Source of the DNA: an uncultured Pseudomonadota bacterium
Lineage (GTDB): Bacteria > Myxococcota_A > UBA796 > GCA-2862545
DNA length: 64,000 nucleotides
Assembly (NCBI GenBank): GCA_903861005.1
Contig: CAIOSP010000200.1
Span: forward strand, 1-64,000
Reading direction: 5' to 3'
This document shows positions 16,713 to 25,223 of this stretch, piece after piece; position 1 is the first letter of the stretch; the number at the start of each line of letters is the position of its first letter. The notes under the pieces are model-generated. The model saw only the letters and a program-made list of their open reading frames with translations, searched no databases and had not been told where the DNA came from. The position numbers were made by a program, and so were the translations under genes.

Positions 16713-18109
16713 CGCTTCAACGGACCGGTCATGTCGGCCGGGACCACGAGCGCGTCGAACTGCTCCGCCGTCAGGAGCCCCAGCGACACCGCCGCCTGCC
16801 GCAGCGTGCCCCCCGTCCGGTGCGCCTCCTTGGCGATGCGCGAGGCCTTGTCGTAGCCGAGGTGCGGGTTGAGCGCGGTCACGAGCATCAGACTGTTCTC
16901 CACGTTTTGCTGGATCCGCGCCAGGTCGGGCTCGATCCCGCGGGCGCAGTGTACGTCGAACGACTCGGCGGCGTCACCCAGCAGCCGCACGGCCTGCAAG
17001 GTGTTGTGCGCGATCACCGGCTTGAACACGTTCAGCTCAAAGTTGCCCTGGCTGGCGGCGAACGTGACGGCGGCTTGGTTCGCGAACACCTGCACGCACA
17101 CCATGGTCAGCGCCTCGGACTGGGTCGGGTTGACCTTGCCGGGCATGATTGAGCTGCCGGGCTCGTTCTCCGGGATGTGGAGTTCGCCCAGGCCGGAGCG
17201 CGGCCCTGACGCCAGCCAGCGCACGTCGTTGGCGATCTTCATCAGCGCCGTCGCCAGCTGCGCCAGCCCGCCCATCGCGCCCACGAACGCGTCGTGCCCG
17301 GCCAGGGCAGCGAACTTGTTGGGCGCGGTCACAAAGCGCGTCTCCGCGATCGAGGCGATGACCTCCGCCACGCGCGACGCGTACCCGGGCAGCGTGTTGA
17401 GCCCTGTGCCCACCGCCGTCCCACCAAGCGCCAGCTCGCGTAGCTGCGGCAGGGAGCGCCGCACGGCGTCCAACCCGTGATCGAGCTGCGCCACCCAGCC
17501 GCTGATCTCCTGCCCCAGCGTGAGCGGCGTCGCGTCCTGCAAGTGGGTCCGTCCGATCTTCACCACGTCCTCGAACGCGACCGCCTTGCCGTCCAGGGTG
17601 TCCCGCAACGCGACCACGCGCGTGATCAGGTGCCCCTCGATCGCCATCACCGCCGCCATGTGCATGGCGGTCGGAAACGTGTCGTTCGACGACTGCGACA
17701 TATTGACGTCGTCGTTGGGATGGATCGGCGACTTGCTGCCCATCACCCCGCCCGCCAGCTCGATCGCGCGGTTGGACAGCACCTCGTTCACGTTCATGTT
17801 CGTCTGGGTGCCCGACCCGGTCTGCCAGATCACCAGCGGGAAGTGCGCGTCGAGCGTGCCCGCGATCAGTTCCTCCGCCGCCAACGCGATCAGGTCGCGC
17901 TTGGCCAGCGGCAGCAGCCCGAGCTCTGCGTTGGTGATCGCCGCCGCCTGCTTGAGGATGCCGAACGCCGCGAGGATCTCGCGCGGCATGCGCTCCGAAC
18001 CGATCCGAAAGTGCCGGAGGCTCCGCGCGGTCTGCGCGCCCCAATAACGGTCGGCGGGCACCTCGACGGCACCCATGCTGTCCGTCTCGGTGCGGGTCGG
18101 GGAAGGCAG
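16709..18109 (-). CDS. fumC: Class II fumarate hydratase FumC, with probable CTG start
   Basis: This 466-aa iron-independent fumarase of the TCA cycle interconverts fumarate and malate. Family motifs include '[13 protein letters not shown]', '[14 protein letters not shown]' with the B-site His-Pro-Asn-Asp, '[10 protein letters not shown]' with the catalytic His, and the signature '[13 protein letters not shown]' with the catalytic Ser. The first ATG (18076) would cut into the conserved start. In frame upstream the codons spell TRTETDS, matching the usual FumC N-terminus. The only start-like codon before the upstream stop is CTG at 18109, with CGAGG six bases before it. I therefore place the start at CTG. 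The TonB_C-like gene downstream overlaps its stop. Confidence 0.93.
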   Translation of the reverse strand: MPSPTRTETDSMGAVEVPADRYWGAQTARSLRHFRIGSERMPREILAAFGILKQAAAITNAELGLLPLAKRDLIALAAEELIAGTLDAHFPLVIWQTGSGTQTNMNVNEVLSNRAIELAGGVMGSKSPIHPNDDVNMSQSSNDTFPTAMHMAAVMAIEGHLITRVVALRDTLDGKAVAFEDVVKIGRTHLQDATPLTLGQEISGWVAQLDHGLDAVRRSLPQLRELALGGTAVGTGLNTLPGYASRVAEVIASIAETRFVTAPNKFAALAGHDAFVGAMGGLAQLATALMKIANDVRWLASGPRSGLGELHIPENEPGSSIMPGKVNPTQSEALTMVCVQVFANQAAVTFAASQGNFELNVFKPVIAHNTLQAVRLLGDAAESFDVHCARGIEPDLARIQQNVENSLMLVTALNPHLGYDKASRIAKEAHRTGGTLRQAAVSLGLLTAEQFDALVVPADMTGPLKR

Positions 18110-18190
18110 GGCAAACCTCGGGGGCTCAGGTCAGGTAGCTCCGCACGACAAAGCGGTCCACAGGCCCCGCGAGCGGATTAGAGGCCCCCC

Positions 18191-18652
18191 ATGCGCACGC
18201 TCCTCCCGTCACTCGTGTTGTCGTCGAGCCTCGCCTCTGTGGCGTGGGCCGACGTGCCCCCACCCCCGCCGCCCTCGCCCACCGTCGTGGCTGTGGCGAC
18301 CGCGGACACCGACCACATCGTGGTCCTCTCGGACCCGCTCGGCGAGTCGGACGACCGTACGGCCAGCCGCCTGGAGAAGCTCCTGCGCGCGGACGACACC
18401 GGCCTTCGGGCCTGTCGCGAGCAGGCGCTGGCCCGAGGCAAGTCGCCCATGCGCTTCCTCCAGGTGCACCTGCGCTTTCGCACCGACGGCACCGTCCGCT
18501 CCGTGAAGGTCACCAGTTCGACTGAGGACGAGGTGCTCGACGAGTGCGCCGCGGACGTGGTCCGCGCGGTCAAGCTCGACCCGCCGCCGCAGTTCCCGGA
18601 CTACTTGAACCTGGGCATCACCTGGGCGCTGGCCACCAAGAAGCCCGAGTAG
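18191..18652 (+). CDS. Small exported protein with AgmX/TonB_C-like domain
   Basis: This 153-aa protein starts at an ATG preceded by GAGG and carries a signal peptide (cleavage near VAWA). A Pro-rich stretch (VPPPPPPSP) follows. The C-terminal two thirds resemble the TonB C-terminal or AgmX/PglI-type domain ('LQVHLRFRTDGTVRSVKV', 'LDECAADVVRAVKLDPPPQF') with two conserved Cys that could pair. In Myxococcota such domains occur in gliding and envelope proteins, but here there is no transmembrane anchor. It is divergent from fumarase and 43 bases upstream of the PLP enzyme gene. Exact role unknown. Confidence 0.72.
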   Translation: MRTLLPSLVLSSSLASVAWADVPPPPPPSPTVVAVATADTDHIVVLSDPLGESDDRTASRLEKLLRADDTGLRACREQALARGKSPMRFLQVHLRFRTDGTVRSVKVTSSTEDEVLDECAADVVRAVKLDPPPQFPDYLNLGITWALATKKPE

Positions 18653-18695
18653 CGCCCCACCACGCCGCCTTGGCCAGAACTGGACGGAGACTGCC

Positions 18696-20447
18696 GTGCT
18701 GACGCGACAGGAACGACTGATCGAGACCATCCGCAGCGGCATCATCGGCGACGATCAGGTGCTCGACGGCCCGTACGGCCCCCGCCGCGTGACCTACGCC
18801 GACTACACCGCGTCGGGCCGATCGCTGTCCTTCATCGAGGACTTCATCCGGCACGAGGTGATGCCGCTCTACGCGAACACGCACACCGAGACGAGCGGCA
18901 CGGGTCGCCAGACCACGCGCTTTCGAGAGGACGCGCGCGCGATCATCAAGGAGGCCGTCGGCGCGGACGAGCGGGACGCGCTGGTGTTCTGTGGATCCGG
19001 CGCGACGGGCGCCATCCACAAGCTGATCGACTGCCTGAACCTGCGCCTGCCCGCCGACCTGGACGCCCGGTACAATCTGTCGTCCCACATCCCGGAGCAC
19101 GAGCGCCCCGTCGTGTTCATCGGTCCGTACGAGCACCACAGCAACGAGCTCCCCTGGCGTGAGTCGATCGCGCAGACCGTCGTGATCCGCGAGGACGCAG
19201 ACGGCCACATCGACTTGGCGCATCTGGAGGCTGAGCTGGTCCGCTACGCGGATCGGCCGATGAAGATCGGCAGCTTCTCGGCGGCGTCCAACGTCACCGG
19301 CATCGGCACGAACACCCGCGCGGTCGCGTCCTTGCTGCACCGACACGGCGCGCTCTCGTTCTGGGATTTCGCGGCGGCCGGCCCGTACGTGAAGATCGAG
19401 ATGAACATGCGCGATGACAAGGAGGACGGCGACCAGATCTACAAGGACGCCATCTTCCTCTCCCCGCACAAGTTTGTCGGTGGTCCAGGCACCCCAGGCG
19501 TGCTCGTCGCTAAGCGCCACGTCTTCCGCAACCGCGTCCCGGCCGTGCCGGGCGGCGGCACCGTGGCCTACGTGAACGACCAGGATCACGCCTACCTTTC
19601 GGACGTGGAGCACCGCGAAGAGGGCGGCACGCCGGCGATCATCGAGTCGATCCGCGCCGGTCTCGTGTTCCAACTGAAGGAGGCGGTCGGCTGGGAGACC
19701 ATCCGGACGCGCGAGCACGCGTTCGTCCAGCGCGCGATCCAGCAGTGGCGCACCAACCCCAAGATCGAGATCCTCGGCAACCCAGACGCGTGGCGCCTGT
19801 CGATCGTGAGCTTCATGGTCCGTCACGGCAGCCGCTACCTGCACCACAACTTCGTGGTGGCGCTGCTCAACGACCTGTTCGGCATCCAGTCGCGCGGCGG
19901 CTGCTCTTGTGCGGGCCCCTACGGGCACCGCCTCCTCGGCATCGACATCACCACGTCGCACGAGTTCGAGCGCGAGATCCTCAACGGCTGCGAGGGGATC
20001 AAGCCCGGCTGGGTGCGTGTGAACTTCAACTACTTCATCAGCGACCCGGTCCTGCAGTTCATCCTCGACGCGATCGAGTTCGTCGCCGAGCAAGGGTGGC
20101 GCTTCCTCCCCCATTACACGTTCGACCCCGCGTCCGGTCGCTGGCAGCACCGGGACGGGACGCCGCGCCCCCCGCTGTCGCTGCGCGATGTGTCGTACGC
20201 CAACGGCCGGATGGAGGTCCGCACGCGTCGGTCGACCGAGCCGGAGTGGGTGCTCCCCACCTACCTCGACGAGGCCCGTCGCATGCTCGCCACCCTGGGC
20301 GACGCGGAACCGCCGCCTGCGCCCAAGGTCACCGCGGACTTCGAGGCGCTGCGCTGGTTCCCGATGCCGTCCGACCGTGCACGCGGTCCGGACGACGCGA
20401 TCGCCGGCGTGGGCGCGCACCTCACCCTGCGGGCGGGCCGCACGTGA
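18696..20447 (+). CDS. Class V aminotransferase-fold PLP enzyme (cysteine desulfurase-like)
   Basis: This 583-aa protein starts at GTG with GGAG six bases upstream. Residues about 25-470 form a class V PLP fold: 'GSGATGAIHKLI' for phosphate binding, the 'HSNELPWRE' and 'FSAASNVTGI' segments, and the Schiff-base Lys259 in 'LSPHKFVGGPGTPG'. A 'RGGCSCAGPYGH' loop carries two Cys near the place of the desulfurase active-site Cys. The last 110 residues are an extension not seen in SufS/IscS (about 400 aa). The family could be a desulfurase, a lyase or another C-S/C-N enzyme; substrate is not clear. Its stop overlaps the asparaginase start (GTGA). Confidence 0.85.
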   Translation: MLTRQERLIETIRSGIIGDDQVLDGPYGPRRVTYADYTASGRSLSFIEDFIRHEVMPLYANTHTETSGTGRQTTRFREDARAIIKEAVGADERDALVFCGSGATGAIHKLIDCLNLRLPADLDARYNLSSHIPEHERPVVFIGPYEHHSNELPWRESIAQTVVIREDADGHIDLAHLEAELVRYADRPMKIGSFSAASNVTGIGTNTRAVASLLHRHGALSFWDFAAAGPYVKIEMNMRDDKEDGDQIYKDAIFLSPHKFVGGPGTPGVLVAKRHVFRNRVPAVPGGGTVAYVNDQDHAYLSDVEHREEGGTPAIIESIRAGLVFQLKEAVGWETIRTREHAFVQRAIQQWRTNPKIEILGNPDAWRLSIVSFMVRHGSRYLHHNFVVALLNDLFGIQSRGGCSCAGPYGHRLLGIDITTSHEFEREILNGCEGIKPGWVRVNFNYFISDPVLQFILDAIEFVAEQGWRFLPHYTFDPASGRWQHRDGTPRPPLSLRDVSYANGRMEVRTRRSTEPEWVLPTYLDEARRMLATLGDAEPPPAPKVTADFEALRWFPMPSDRARGPDDAIAGVGAHLTLRAGRT

Positions 20448-21502
20448 GCGTGCGCCGCGTCCTGGTGCTGTACACGGGCGGCACCATCGGCATGGCACAG
20501 GGACCGCGCGGCTGGGTGCCGGCGCCAGGCCTGCTGGTGCGCGAGCTGCGTCGGAGCCGCGCCTTCCATGTGGAGGGCCAGCCGGATCTGACGCTGCCCA
20601 CCGACATCGACGGCCTCGTCGTGCGCTACACCGTGCGCGAGTACCCGTCGTTGCTGGACTCCGCGAACATGGGGCCCGCCGACTGGGTCGGGATCGCCAA
20701 CGACATCGCCGCGCACGACGCCGAGACGGACGCGTTCGTCGTGCTGCACGGCACCGACACCATGGCCTACACCGCATCCGCGCTGTCGTTCATGCTGGAG
20801 GGCCTGTCCAAGCCGGTGATCTTCACGGGCTCACAGATCCCGTTCATGCGGGTGCGAAACGACGCGACCGCGAACCTGCTGGGCGCGCTCACCCTCGCCA
20901 GCCGCGCCGACATCCCCGAGGTCGGGCTCTACTTTCGCGACAGCCTGCTGCGCGGCAACCGCGCCACCAAGGTCGACGCGAGCGGCCTCGACGCGTTCGC
21001 GTCCGGCAACCTGCGTCCGCTCGCGCGCGTGGGCGTGGACGTCACCGTCGACCGTGACCTGGTGCGACCGCCCGGCACAGGCCCCGTCCGGGTCGTGCCG
21101 ATCACCCAGCCGCTGGTCGCGTGCTTCCGTTGGTTCCCCGGCCTCACGCCGCACACGCTCGACGCAATGCTCCAGGCGCCGCTGCAGGGCGTCGTGCTCC
21201 AGACCTTCGGCGCGGGGAACGCACCCGACAACCAGCCCGAGCTGCTGGGCGTGCTCCGCAAGGCGACCGACGCTGGGCTCGTGCTCACCCACGTCACCCA
21301 GTGCCTTCGCGGCACCGTGCGTGACGACTACGCCGGCGGCCGCGCCTTGGCGGACGCAGGCGTCATCGGCGGTCTGGACATGACCGCAGAGGCTGCGCTC
21401 ACCAAGCTGATGTGGCTCCTCTCCCAGCCCCACCTCACGCGGGCCGACGTCCGCAGACTGTTCGCCACCGACCTGCGCGGTGAGCTCGGAGCCCCCCAAT
21501 GA
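20444..21502 (+). CDS. L-asparaginase (AnsA-like type I)
   Basis: This 352-aa cytoplasmic amidohydrolase is predicted to convert L-asparagine to aspartate and ammonia. The first catalytic Thr is in 'LYTGGTIGM' and the second in 'VVLHGTDTMAYTASALS'; the Lys/Asp region 'RNDATANLLGAL' is also visible. There is no signal peptide, which favours the type I (cytoplasmic) class. The C-terminal domain contains 'QTFGAGNAP', typical of the allosteric domain. The GTG start overlaps the preceding stop (GTGA), and its stop overlaps the following ATG (ATGA). It is therefore translated within a tightly coupled three-gene unit. Confidence 0.92.
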   Translation: MSVRRVLVLYTGGTIGMAQGPRGWVPAPGLLVRELRRSRAFHVEGQPDLTLPTDIDGLVVRYTVREYPSLLDSANMGPADWVGIANDIAAHDAETDAFVVLHGTDTMAYTASALSFMLEGLSKPVIFTGSQIPFMRVRNDATANLLGALTLASRADIPEVGLYFRDSLLRGNRATKVDASGLDAFASGNLRPLARVGVDVTVDRDLVRPPGTGPVRVVPITQPLVACFRWFPGLTPHTLDAMLQAPLQGVVLQTFGAGNAPDNQPELLGVLRKATDAGLVLTHVTQCLRGTVRDDYAGGRALADAGVIGGLDMTAEAALTKLMWLLSQPHLTRADVRRLFATDLRGELGAPQ

Positions 21503-22278
21503 ATGTGGCCACGCTCACGGACCCGACCTTTCACGCGCACGCCGTCCAAGCGATGTTCGCGGCCGCCGCGCTCACCGTGGCGTCGCTCACACTGCTGTCC
21601 GCGCCGTACGGCCGACACGCGCGCGAAGGCTGGGGCCCCACCTTCGACCCGCGCATCGGCTGGGTCGTCATGGAGAGCCCGTCGGTGCTGCTGTGGGGCA
21701 CGCTGTTCTTCCTGACCATGCCCCACGCCAGCGCGCCCGCGCTGATCTTCCTGGGCGTCTGGTTCTTCCACTACGTCTACCGCGCGTTCATCTACCCCTT
21801 CCGCATGCGCGTGAAGCCGGGCGACCGGATGCCGATCCTGGTCGCGGCCATGGCCGTGTGCTTCAACACCCTGAATTCGGTCGTGAACGCGCCGATGGCG
21901 TCGGGCGGTGTCCAGCCTTGGACCAACGCCTGGCTCATAGACCCGCGCTTCCTGGTGGGCATCGCCCTGTTCGGCGTGGGGACCTGGATCAACCGACAGG
22001 CCGACGCTTCGCTCCGCGCGCTCCGCAAGCCCGGCGAGACTGGCTACAAGATCCCGACCGGCGGTCTCTACGAGTGGATCACCTGCCCCAACTACTTCGG
22101 GGAGTGCCTGGCCTGGGCCGGCTGGGCCATCGCCACATGGTCCACCGCAGGGCTCGGATTCGCCGTCTACACCGCCGCCAACTTGGTCCCACGCGCCTTG
22201 CAGAACCACGCGTGGTACCAGTCCCAGTTCCCGGACTACCCGAAAAGTCGTCGGGCCATCCTGCCCTGGATCCTTTGA
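21499..22278 (+). CDS. Polytopic membrane reductase-like protein (steroid 5-alpha-reductase/DUF1295 family)
   Basis: This 259-aa protein has about six hydrophobic segments. It ends with the C-terminal signature of 3-oxo-5-alpha-steroid 4-dehydrogenases: 'YKIPTGGLYEWITCPNYFGE' followed by 'NHAWYQSQFPDYPKSRRAILP'. Enzymes of this family use NADPH to reduce an enone double bond in sterols, polyprenols or lipids. The bacterial substrate is unknown. Its ATG overlaps the asparaginase stop, so it is the third gene of a coupled unit, although the chemistry of the three products has no obvious link. Confidence 0.88.
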   Translation: MNVATLTDPTFHAHAVQAMFAAAALTVASLTLLSAPYGRHAREGWGPTFDPRIGWVVMESPSVLLWGTLFFLTMPHASAPALIFLGVWFFHYVYRAFIYPFRMRVKPGDRMPILVAAMAVCFNTLNSVVNAPMASGGVQPWTNAWLIDPRFLVGIALFGVGTWINRQADASLRALRKPGETGYKIPTGGLYEWITCPNYFGECLAWAGWAIATWSTAGLGFAVYTAANLVPRALQNHAWYQSQFPDYPKSRRAILPWIL

Positions 22279-22378
22279 CATCGGCTGGACACGCAGCCGC
22301 TGTGGCAATTTGATGCTTGACCCAGCCCACCGCCATTGAGACAACGTCCGTGGACGCTTGCTCGTCATGGGGTGAACT

Positions 22379-22927
22379 TTGACCGCACGACAACTTCTGG
22401 AGGACTTCGGACACGCAGTCCGCGCCTTCCTAGACCTCGACGAGGACGGCGAGATCACCGCCTGGGATCGCCACTCGGTCTTCAAGCTGGACGCGGCCTT
22501 CCGCGACGTCTTCAAGGAGATGGCGTGCGCCGAGAAGCCGCCTCGCTGTTGGCTGCTGATGACCCGGCGCGACGAGGGTGAGCTGTACTACACGCTCTGG
22601 TGGTGTCCGGAGCAGGGGCTGGCGCAGGACGTGTGGCCGGTGGTCGAGCTGTCGGAGAGCGGCGACGCGGCGGTGCTCGCCGGGAACGCCGAGGACTGGC
22701 TCGCGGCCATGCTCTACACGGGCGGCTCCTCCGGGGGCGGCGCCGAAGAGGACCTGGACTCTGCCCGTGACGAGGCGACCGGCGCCGCGATGGGTCTCGC
22801 CAACGAGCTGCGCGAGGAGCTTGACCTGGATCTGGCCGACGCCGAGGCGCTCGCCGAGCGCTACGAGGCCGCCCAGGATCGTTGGTCCGACGCGTGGATG
22901 GACGCCGTCGAAGGGATCGACACCTAG
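22379..22927 (+). CDS. Hypothetical acidic protein with EF-hand-like motif
   Basis: This 182-aa acidic, soluble protein starts at TTG (a GGGGTGA lies just upstream). Residues 18-30 read 'LDLDEDGEITAWDR', which fits one EF-hand calcium loop (D-x-D-x-D-G-x-I-x-x-x-D). The middle has paired aromatic and Cys residues ('LYYTLWWCPEQG'). The C-terminal third (residues 120-180) is a Glu/Ala/Asp-rich, probably helical or coiled-coil region after a Gly/Ser linker. There is no signal peptide or membrane segment. I do not recognise the family. It is convergent with the CAP lipoprotein gene, one base apart. Confidence 0.75.
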   Translation: MTARQLLEDFGHAVRAFLDLDEDGEITAWDRHSVFKLDAAFRDVFKEMACAEKPPRCWLLMTRRDEGELYYTLWWCPEQGLAQDVWPVVELSESGDAAVLAGNAEDWLAAMLYTGGSSGGGAEEDLDSARDEATGAAMGLANELREELDLDLADAEALAERYEAAQDRWSDAWMDAVEGIDT

Positions 22928-22928
22928 C

Positions 22929-23951
22929 CTACGGCGCGTCGGTGTCCGGAGCGTCAGTGTCGGGCAAGTCTGTGTCCGGCGAGTCCGTGTCGGTGGGTGT
23001 GGGCGACGTACGGAAGGTGGTGTGCACCATCGTGGTGCCGAACAGGCTCGTGATCTCCGCATCGACCGCGTACTCGGTGTCGACCGCGAGCGGGGCGTTC
23101 GGCGCGAGCACGATCGTGGTTCGCAAGAACCCCGCGAACGTGCCGGTCGGCGGGATCACGCGGATCGGGACCTCCTTGCCGTCCGGGTTGGTCAGCGTCG
23201 CCGACACGACCGCGATCTGGAACGGGTTGATCGACACGTGGCCCTGCTGGTCGCTGCCCATGGTGATCGTCACCGGGAAACCGATCCACTTGTGATTCGT
23301 GAGCTTGTCGTCCCACACCTGCGCGAGGTCAGTCCAGGCCGCCGGCACGTCCTCCTGGCCATCCTTCGGGTACACGACCGGGCGGAGCAGCCGGGTGCCT
23401 GAGGGGATCGCCGCGAACACGTCCGTGTACGCCCGCTCGACGCCGCCAAGCGTGACCGTCGCCTCGCCGACGCCGAGCACCTTGGGCTGGAACAACGCGT
23501 CCCGAACGGACGGCTCCATGATCCACCGGTCTGGGTCCACGTCCGCGTGAAAGCGGAAGATGCCCCAGATGTTGGTCGGCAGACCACCGGCGACCGTCAC
23601 GCCGGTCTTCGCGTTTCGGTCGTAGGGCGACAGCCCCGTGTACCCGTCGGTGCCCTCCACCTCGCGGACGACCCCGTTCCAGTCACGGACGTCGACCTTG
23701 GGCGCGGGGCCGAGCACGTCGTTCACCTCAAGCCAGTGCGCGTGCGCCTCAGCGGCAGCCTGCACGCCGCTGGAGACGCTCATATGCGGCAGGCCCAGGT
23801 AGCCCCGGTAGCAGTTGACCCGGGCCAGCACATCCGGTGACCCGTTCAGCAACGACGCGCCTGGGAGCGATGAAGCGCAGCCCTCGTCGACCGTGGCTGT
23901 CCCGTTCGAGCAGGCGCCGACCAGCAACGCGACCAGCGAAACGCAGCGCAT
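22929..23951 (-). CDS. CAP (SCP/PR-1)-domain lipoprotein with Asp-Thr-Asp tail
   Basis: This 340-aa precursor begins 'MRCVSLVALLVGAC', a lipoprotein signal with lipobox LVGAC. The ATG at 23951 has GGAGG five bases upstream. Residues about 40-190 look like a CAP domain: 'VLARVNCYRGYLGLP' and the helix 'AEAHAHWLEVND', with a later 'VTLGGVERAYTDVFA'. A beta-rich domain follows (residues 195-310, possibly an Ig-like fold). The protein ends with 'TDTDSPDTDLPDTDAPDTDA', the same linker chemistry as the surface protein at 15421-16008. Function in bacteria is mostly unknown. It should be outer-membrane or surface attached. Confidence 0.8.
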   Translation of the reverse strand: MRCVSLVALLVGACSNGTATVDEGCASSLPGASLLNGSPDVLARVNCYRGYLGLPHMSVSSGVQAAAEAHAHWLEVNDVLGPAPKVDVRDWNGVVREVEGTDGYTGLSPYDRNAKTGVTVAGGLPTNIWGIFRFHADVDPDRWIMEPSVRDALFQPKVLGVGEATVTLGGVERAYTDVFAAIPSGTRLLRPVVYPKDGQEDVPAAWTDLAQVWDDKLTNHKWIGFPVTITMGSDQQGHVSINPFQIAVVSATLTNPDGKEVPIRVIPPTGTFAGFLRTTIVLAPNAPLAVDTEYAVDAEITSLFGTTMVHTTFRTSPTPTDTDSPDTDLPDTDAPDTDAP

Positions 23952-23967
23952 GAGGGCCTCCACAGAC

Positions 23968-23973
23968 AGTGTA
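23968..23973 (-). promoter_or_regulatory. Candidate -10 element TACACT before the CAP lipoprotein gene
   Basis: TACACT on the minus strand lies 16 bases before the ATG at 23951, with the GGAGG ribosome site in between. It has no recognisable -35. Confidence 0.3.
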
Positions 23974-24005
23974 CCGGACGCCGACGCGACCGGCGACCCG
24001 TACGC

Positions 24006-25223
24006 TCAGTCCAGCGCCCAGACCCCGACCTTGAGGTAGTGCCCCTCCGGGAAGGTCACGAGCGCGGGGTGGTCCACGGCGGCGCCCAAGAACGCGAGCT
24101 CACGGGCGGTGCGCTCGGCCCGCTTGAAGCCCTCAGCCATGGCTCCGCGGAATTCGCGCGGGGAGACCTGCCCTTGGTTGGACGCGACGACCAACAGCCC
24201 GCGGCGATCGAGCACCCGCACCGCCGCCGCCACCAGCCGAGGGAGGTCCTTCTTGGCCGACCACATACCCTCGGGGCCGTGGGAGAAGCTGGGCGGGTCC
24301 ACCACGACCAGATCGAAGCGACGCCCCGTCCGTCGGAAGCGGTCGAGCACGCGGAAGGAGTCCTCGGCGAGGAACTCGGACGCGTCAGGATCCAGCCCGT
24401 TCGCCACGAAGTTGGCCTTGGCGCGCTCCAGCGACACCACCGCCAAATCCACGCTTACCGCCTCGGCCGCGCCGCCACGCATGGCCGCCACCGAGAACCC
24501 GGCCGTGTAGGCGAACGTGTTGAGCACACGACGACCGGCCCAGTGCGGGGCCAGCCAGGCGCGGACGTCACGCATGTCCGGGTAGCTGCCCACGTCCGGG
24601 CCCTCGCCAGGGCGCACGCGCATGGCCATCCCGCGCTCGAGCACGACGACCTCGCCGCCCTCCGGTGCCTGGCCGTAGAGCCAGCCGGGCGCCGGCGTGA
24701 ACTGGGACGGGTCACGCGTGTCGCGAGAGTCGAGCCGGTAGCACAGGAACACGCCCAGCGGCGCCAAGCGCTCGACCAGCGCGTCGACCAGCAGCGGCAG
24801 CAGCGAGCGCACCGCGGGCGTGTCGAGGATGACCGTCAGGTAGTCCCCCCACTTGTCCACGCGCACGCCGGGGAGCGCGTCGTTCTCGCCGTGCACCAGG
24901 CGAGCGCAGTTGGTGTCCTCGGACAGCACGAGCCGTTCACGCAGGGTGATCGCGTCGTCCAAGCGGCCGCGCATCCACGCCTCGTCGAGCAGGCCGCCGT
25001 CGACGCGGTACACGCGCGCCGCGATCCAGGCGTCGTCCGTCAGCGCGCGCCCGAGCACGGTGCCGTCGGCCGCCTCCAGCAGCACCTCGGTGCCCGCAGG
25101 CTTGGGGAGCTGCCCCACCACCTCGTTCGGGTAGACCCACGGGAAGCCCTGACGCAGCCAGGTCGCCGAGTGCCCGTTCACGCGCAGGCGCCGCCCCGCG
25201 TTCTTGTCGTCACCACGCGCCAT
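24006..25223 (-). CDS. RlmI-like class I SAM-dependent rRNA methyltransferase (COG1092)
   Basis: This 405-aa protein has an N-terminal PUA domain (about residues 10-90: 'WLRQGFPWVYPNEV') and a middle EEHEE-like domain. A Rossmann methyltransferase domain follows, with SAM motif 'VLNTFAYTAGFSVAAMRGGA', acidic loop 'AVSVDLAVVSLERAKANF' and motif IV 'VVVDPPSFSH'. E. coli RlmI (396 aa) makes 5-methylcytosine in 23S rRNA; architecture and length agree. The exact base and position modified here cannot be read from sequence. The start overlaps the stop of the upstream M14-type gene by one base. Confidence 0.88.
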   Translation of the reverse strand: MARGDDKNAGRRLRVNGHSATWLRQGFPWVYPNEVVGQLPKPAGTEVLLEAADGTVLGRALTDDAWIAARVYRVDGGLLDEAWMRGRLDDAITLRERLVLSEDTNCARLVHGENDALPGVRVDKWGDYLTVILDTPAVRSLLPLLVDALVERLAPLGVFLCYRLDSRDTRDPSQFTPAPGWLYGQAPEGGEVVVLERGMAMRVRPGEGPDVGSYPDMRDVRAWLAPHWAGRRVLNTFAYTAGFSVAAMRGGAAEAVSVDLAVVSLERAKANFVANGLDPDASEFLAEDSFRVLDRFRRTGRRFDLVVVDPPSFSHGPEGMWSAKKDLPRLVAAAVRVLDRRGLLVVASNQGQVSPREFRGAMAEGFKRAERTARELAFLGAAVDHPALVTFPEGHYLKVGVWALD

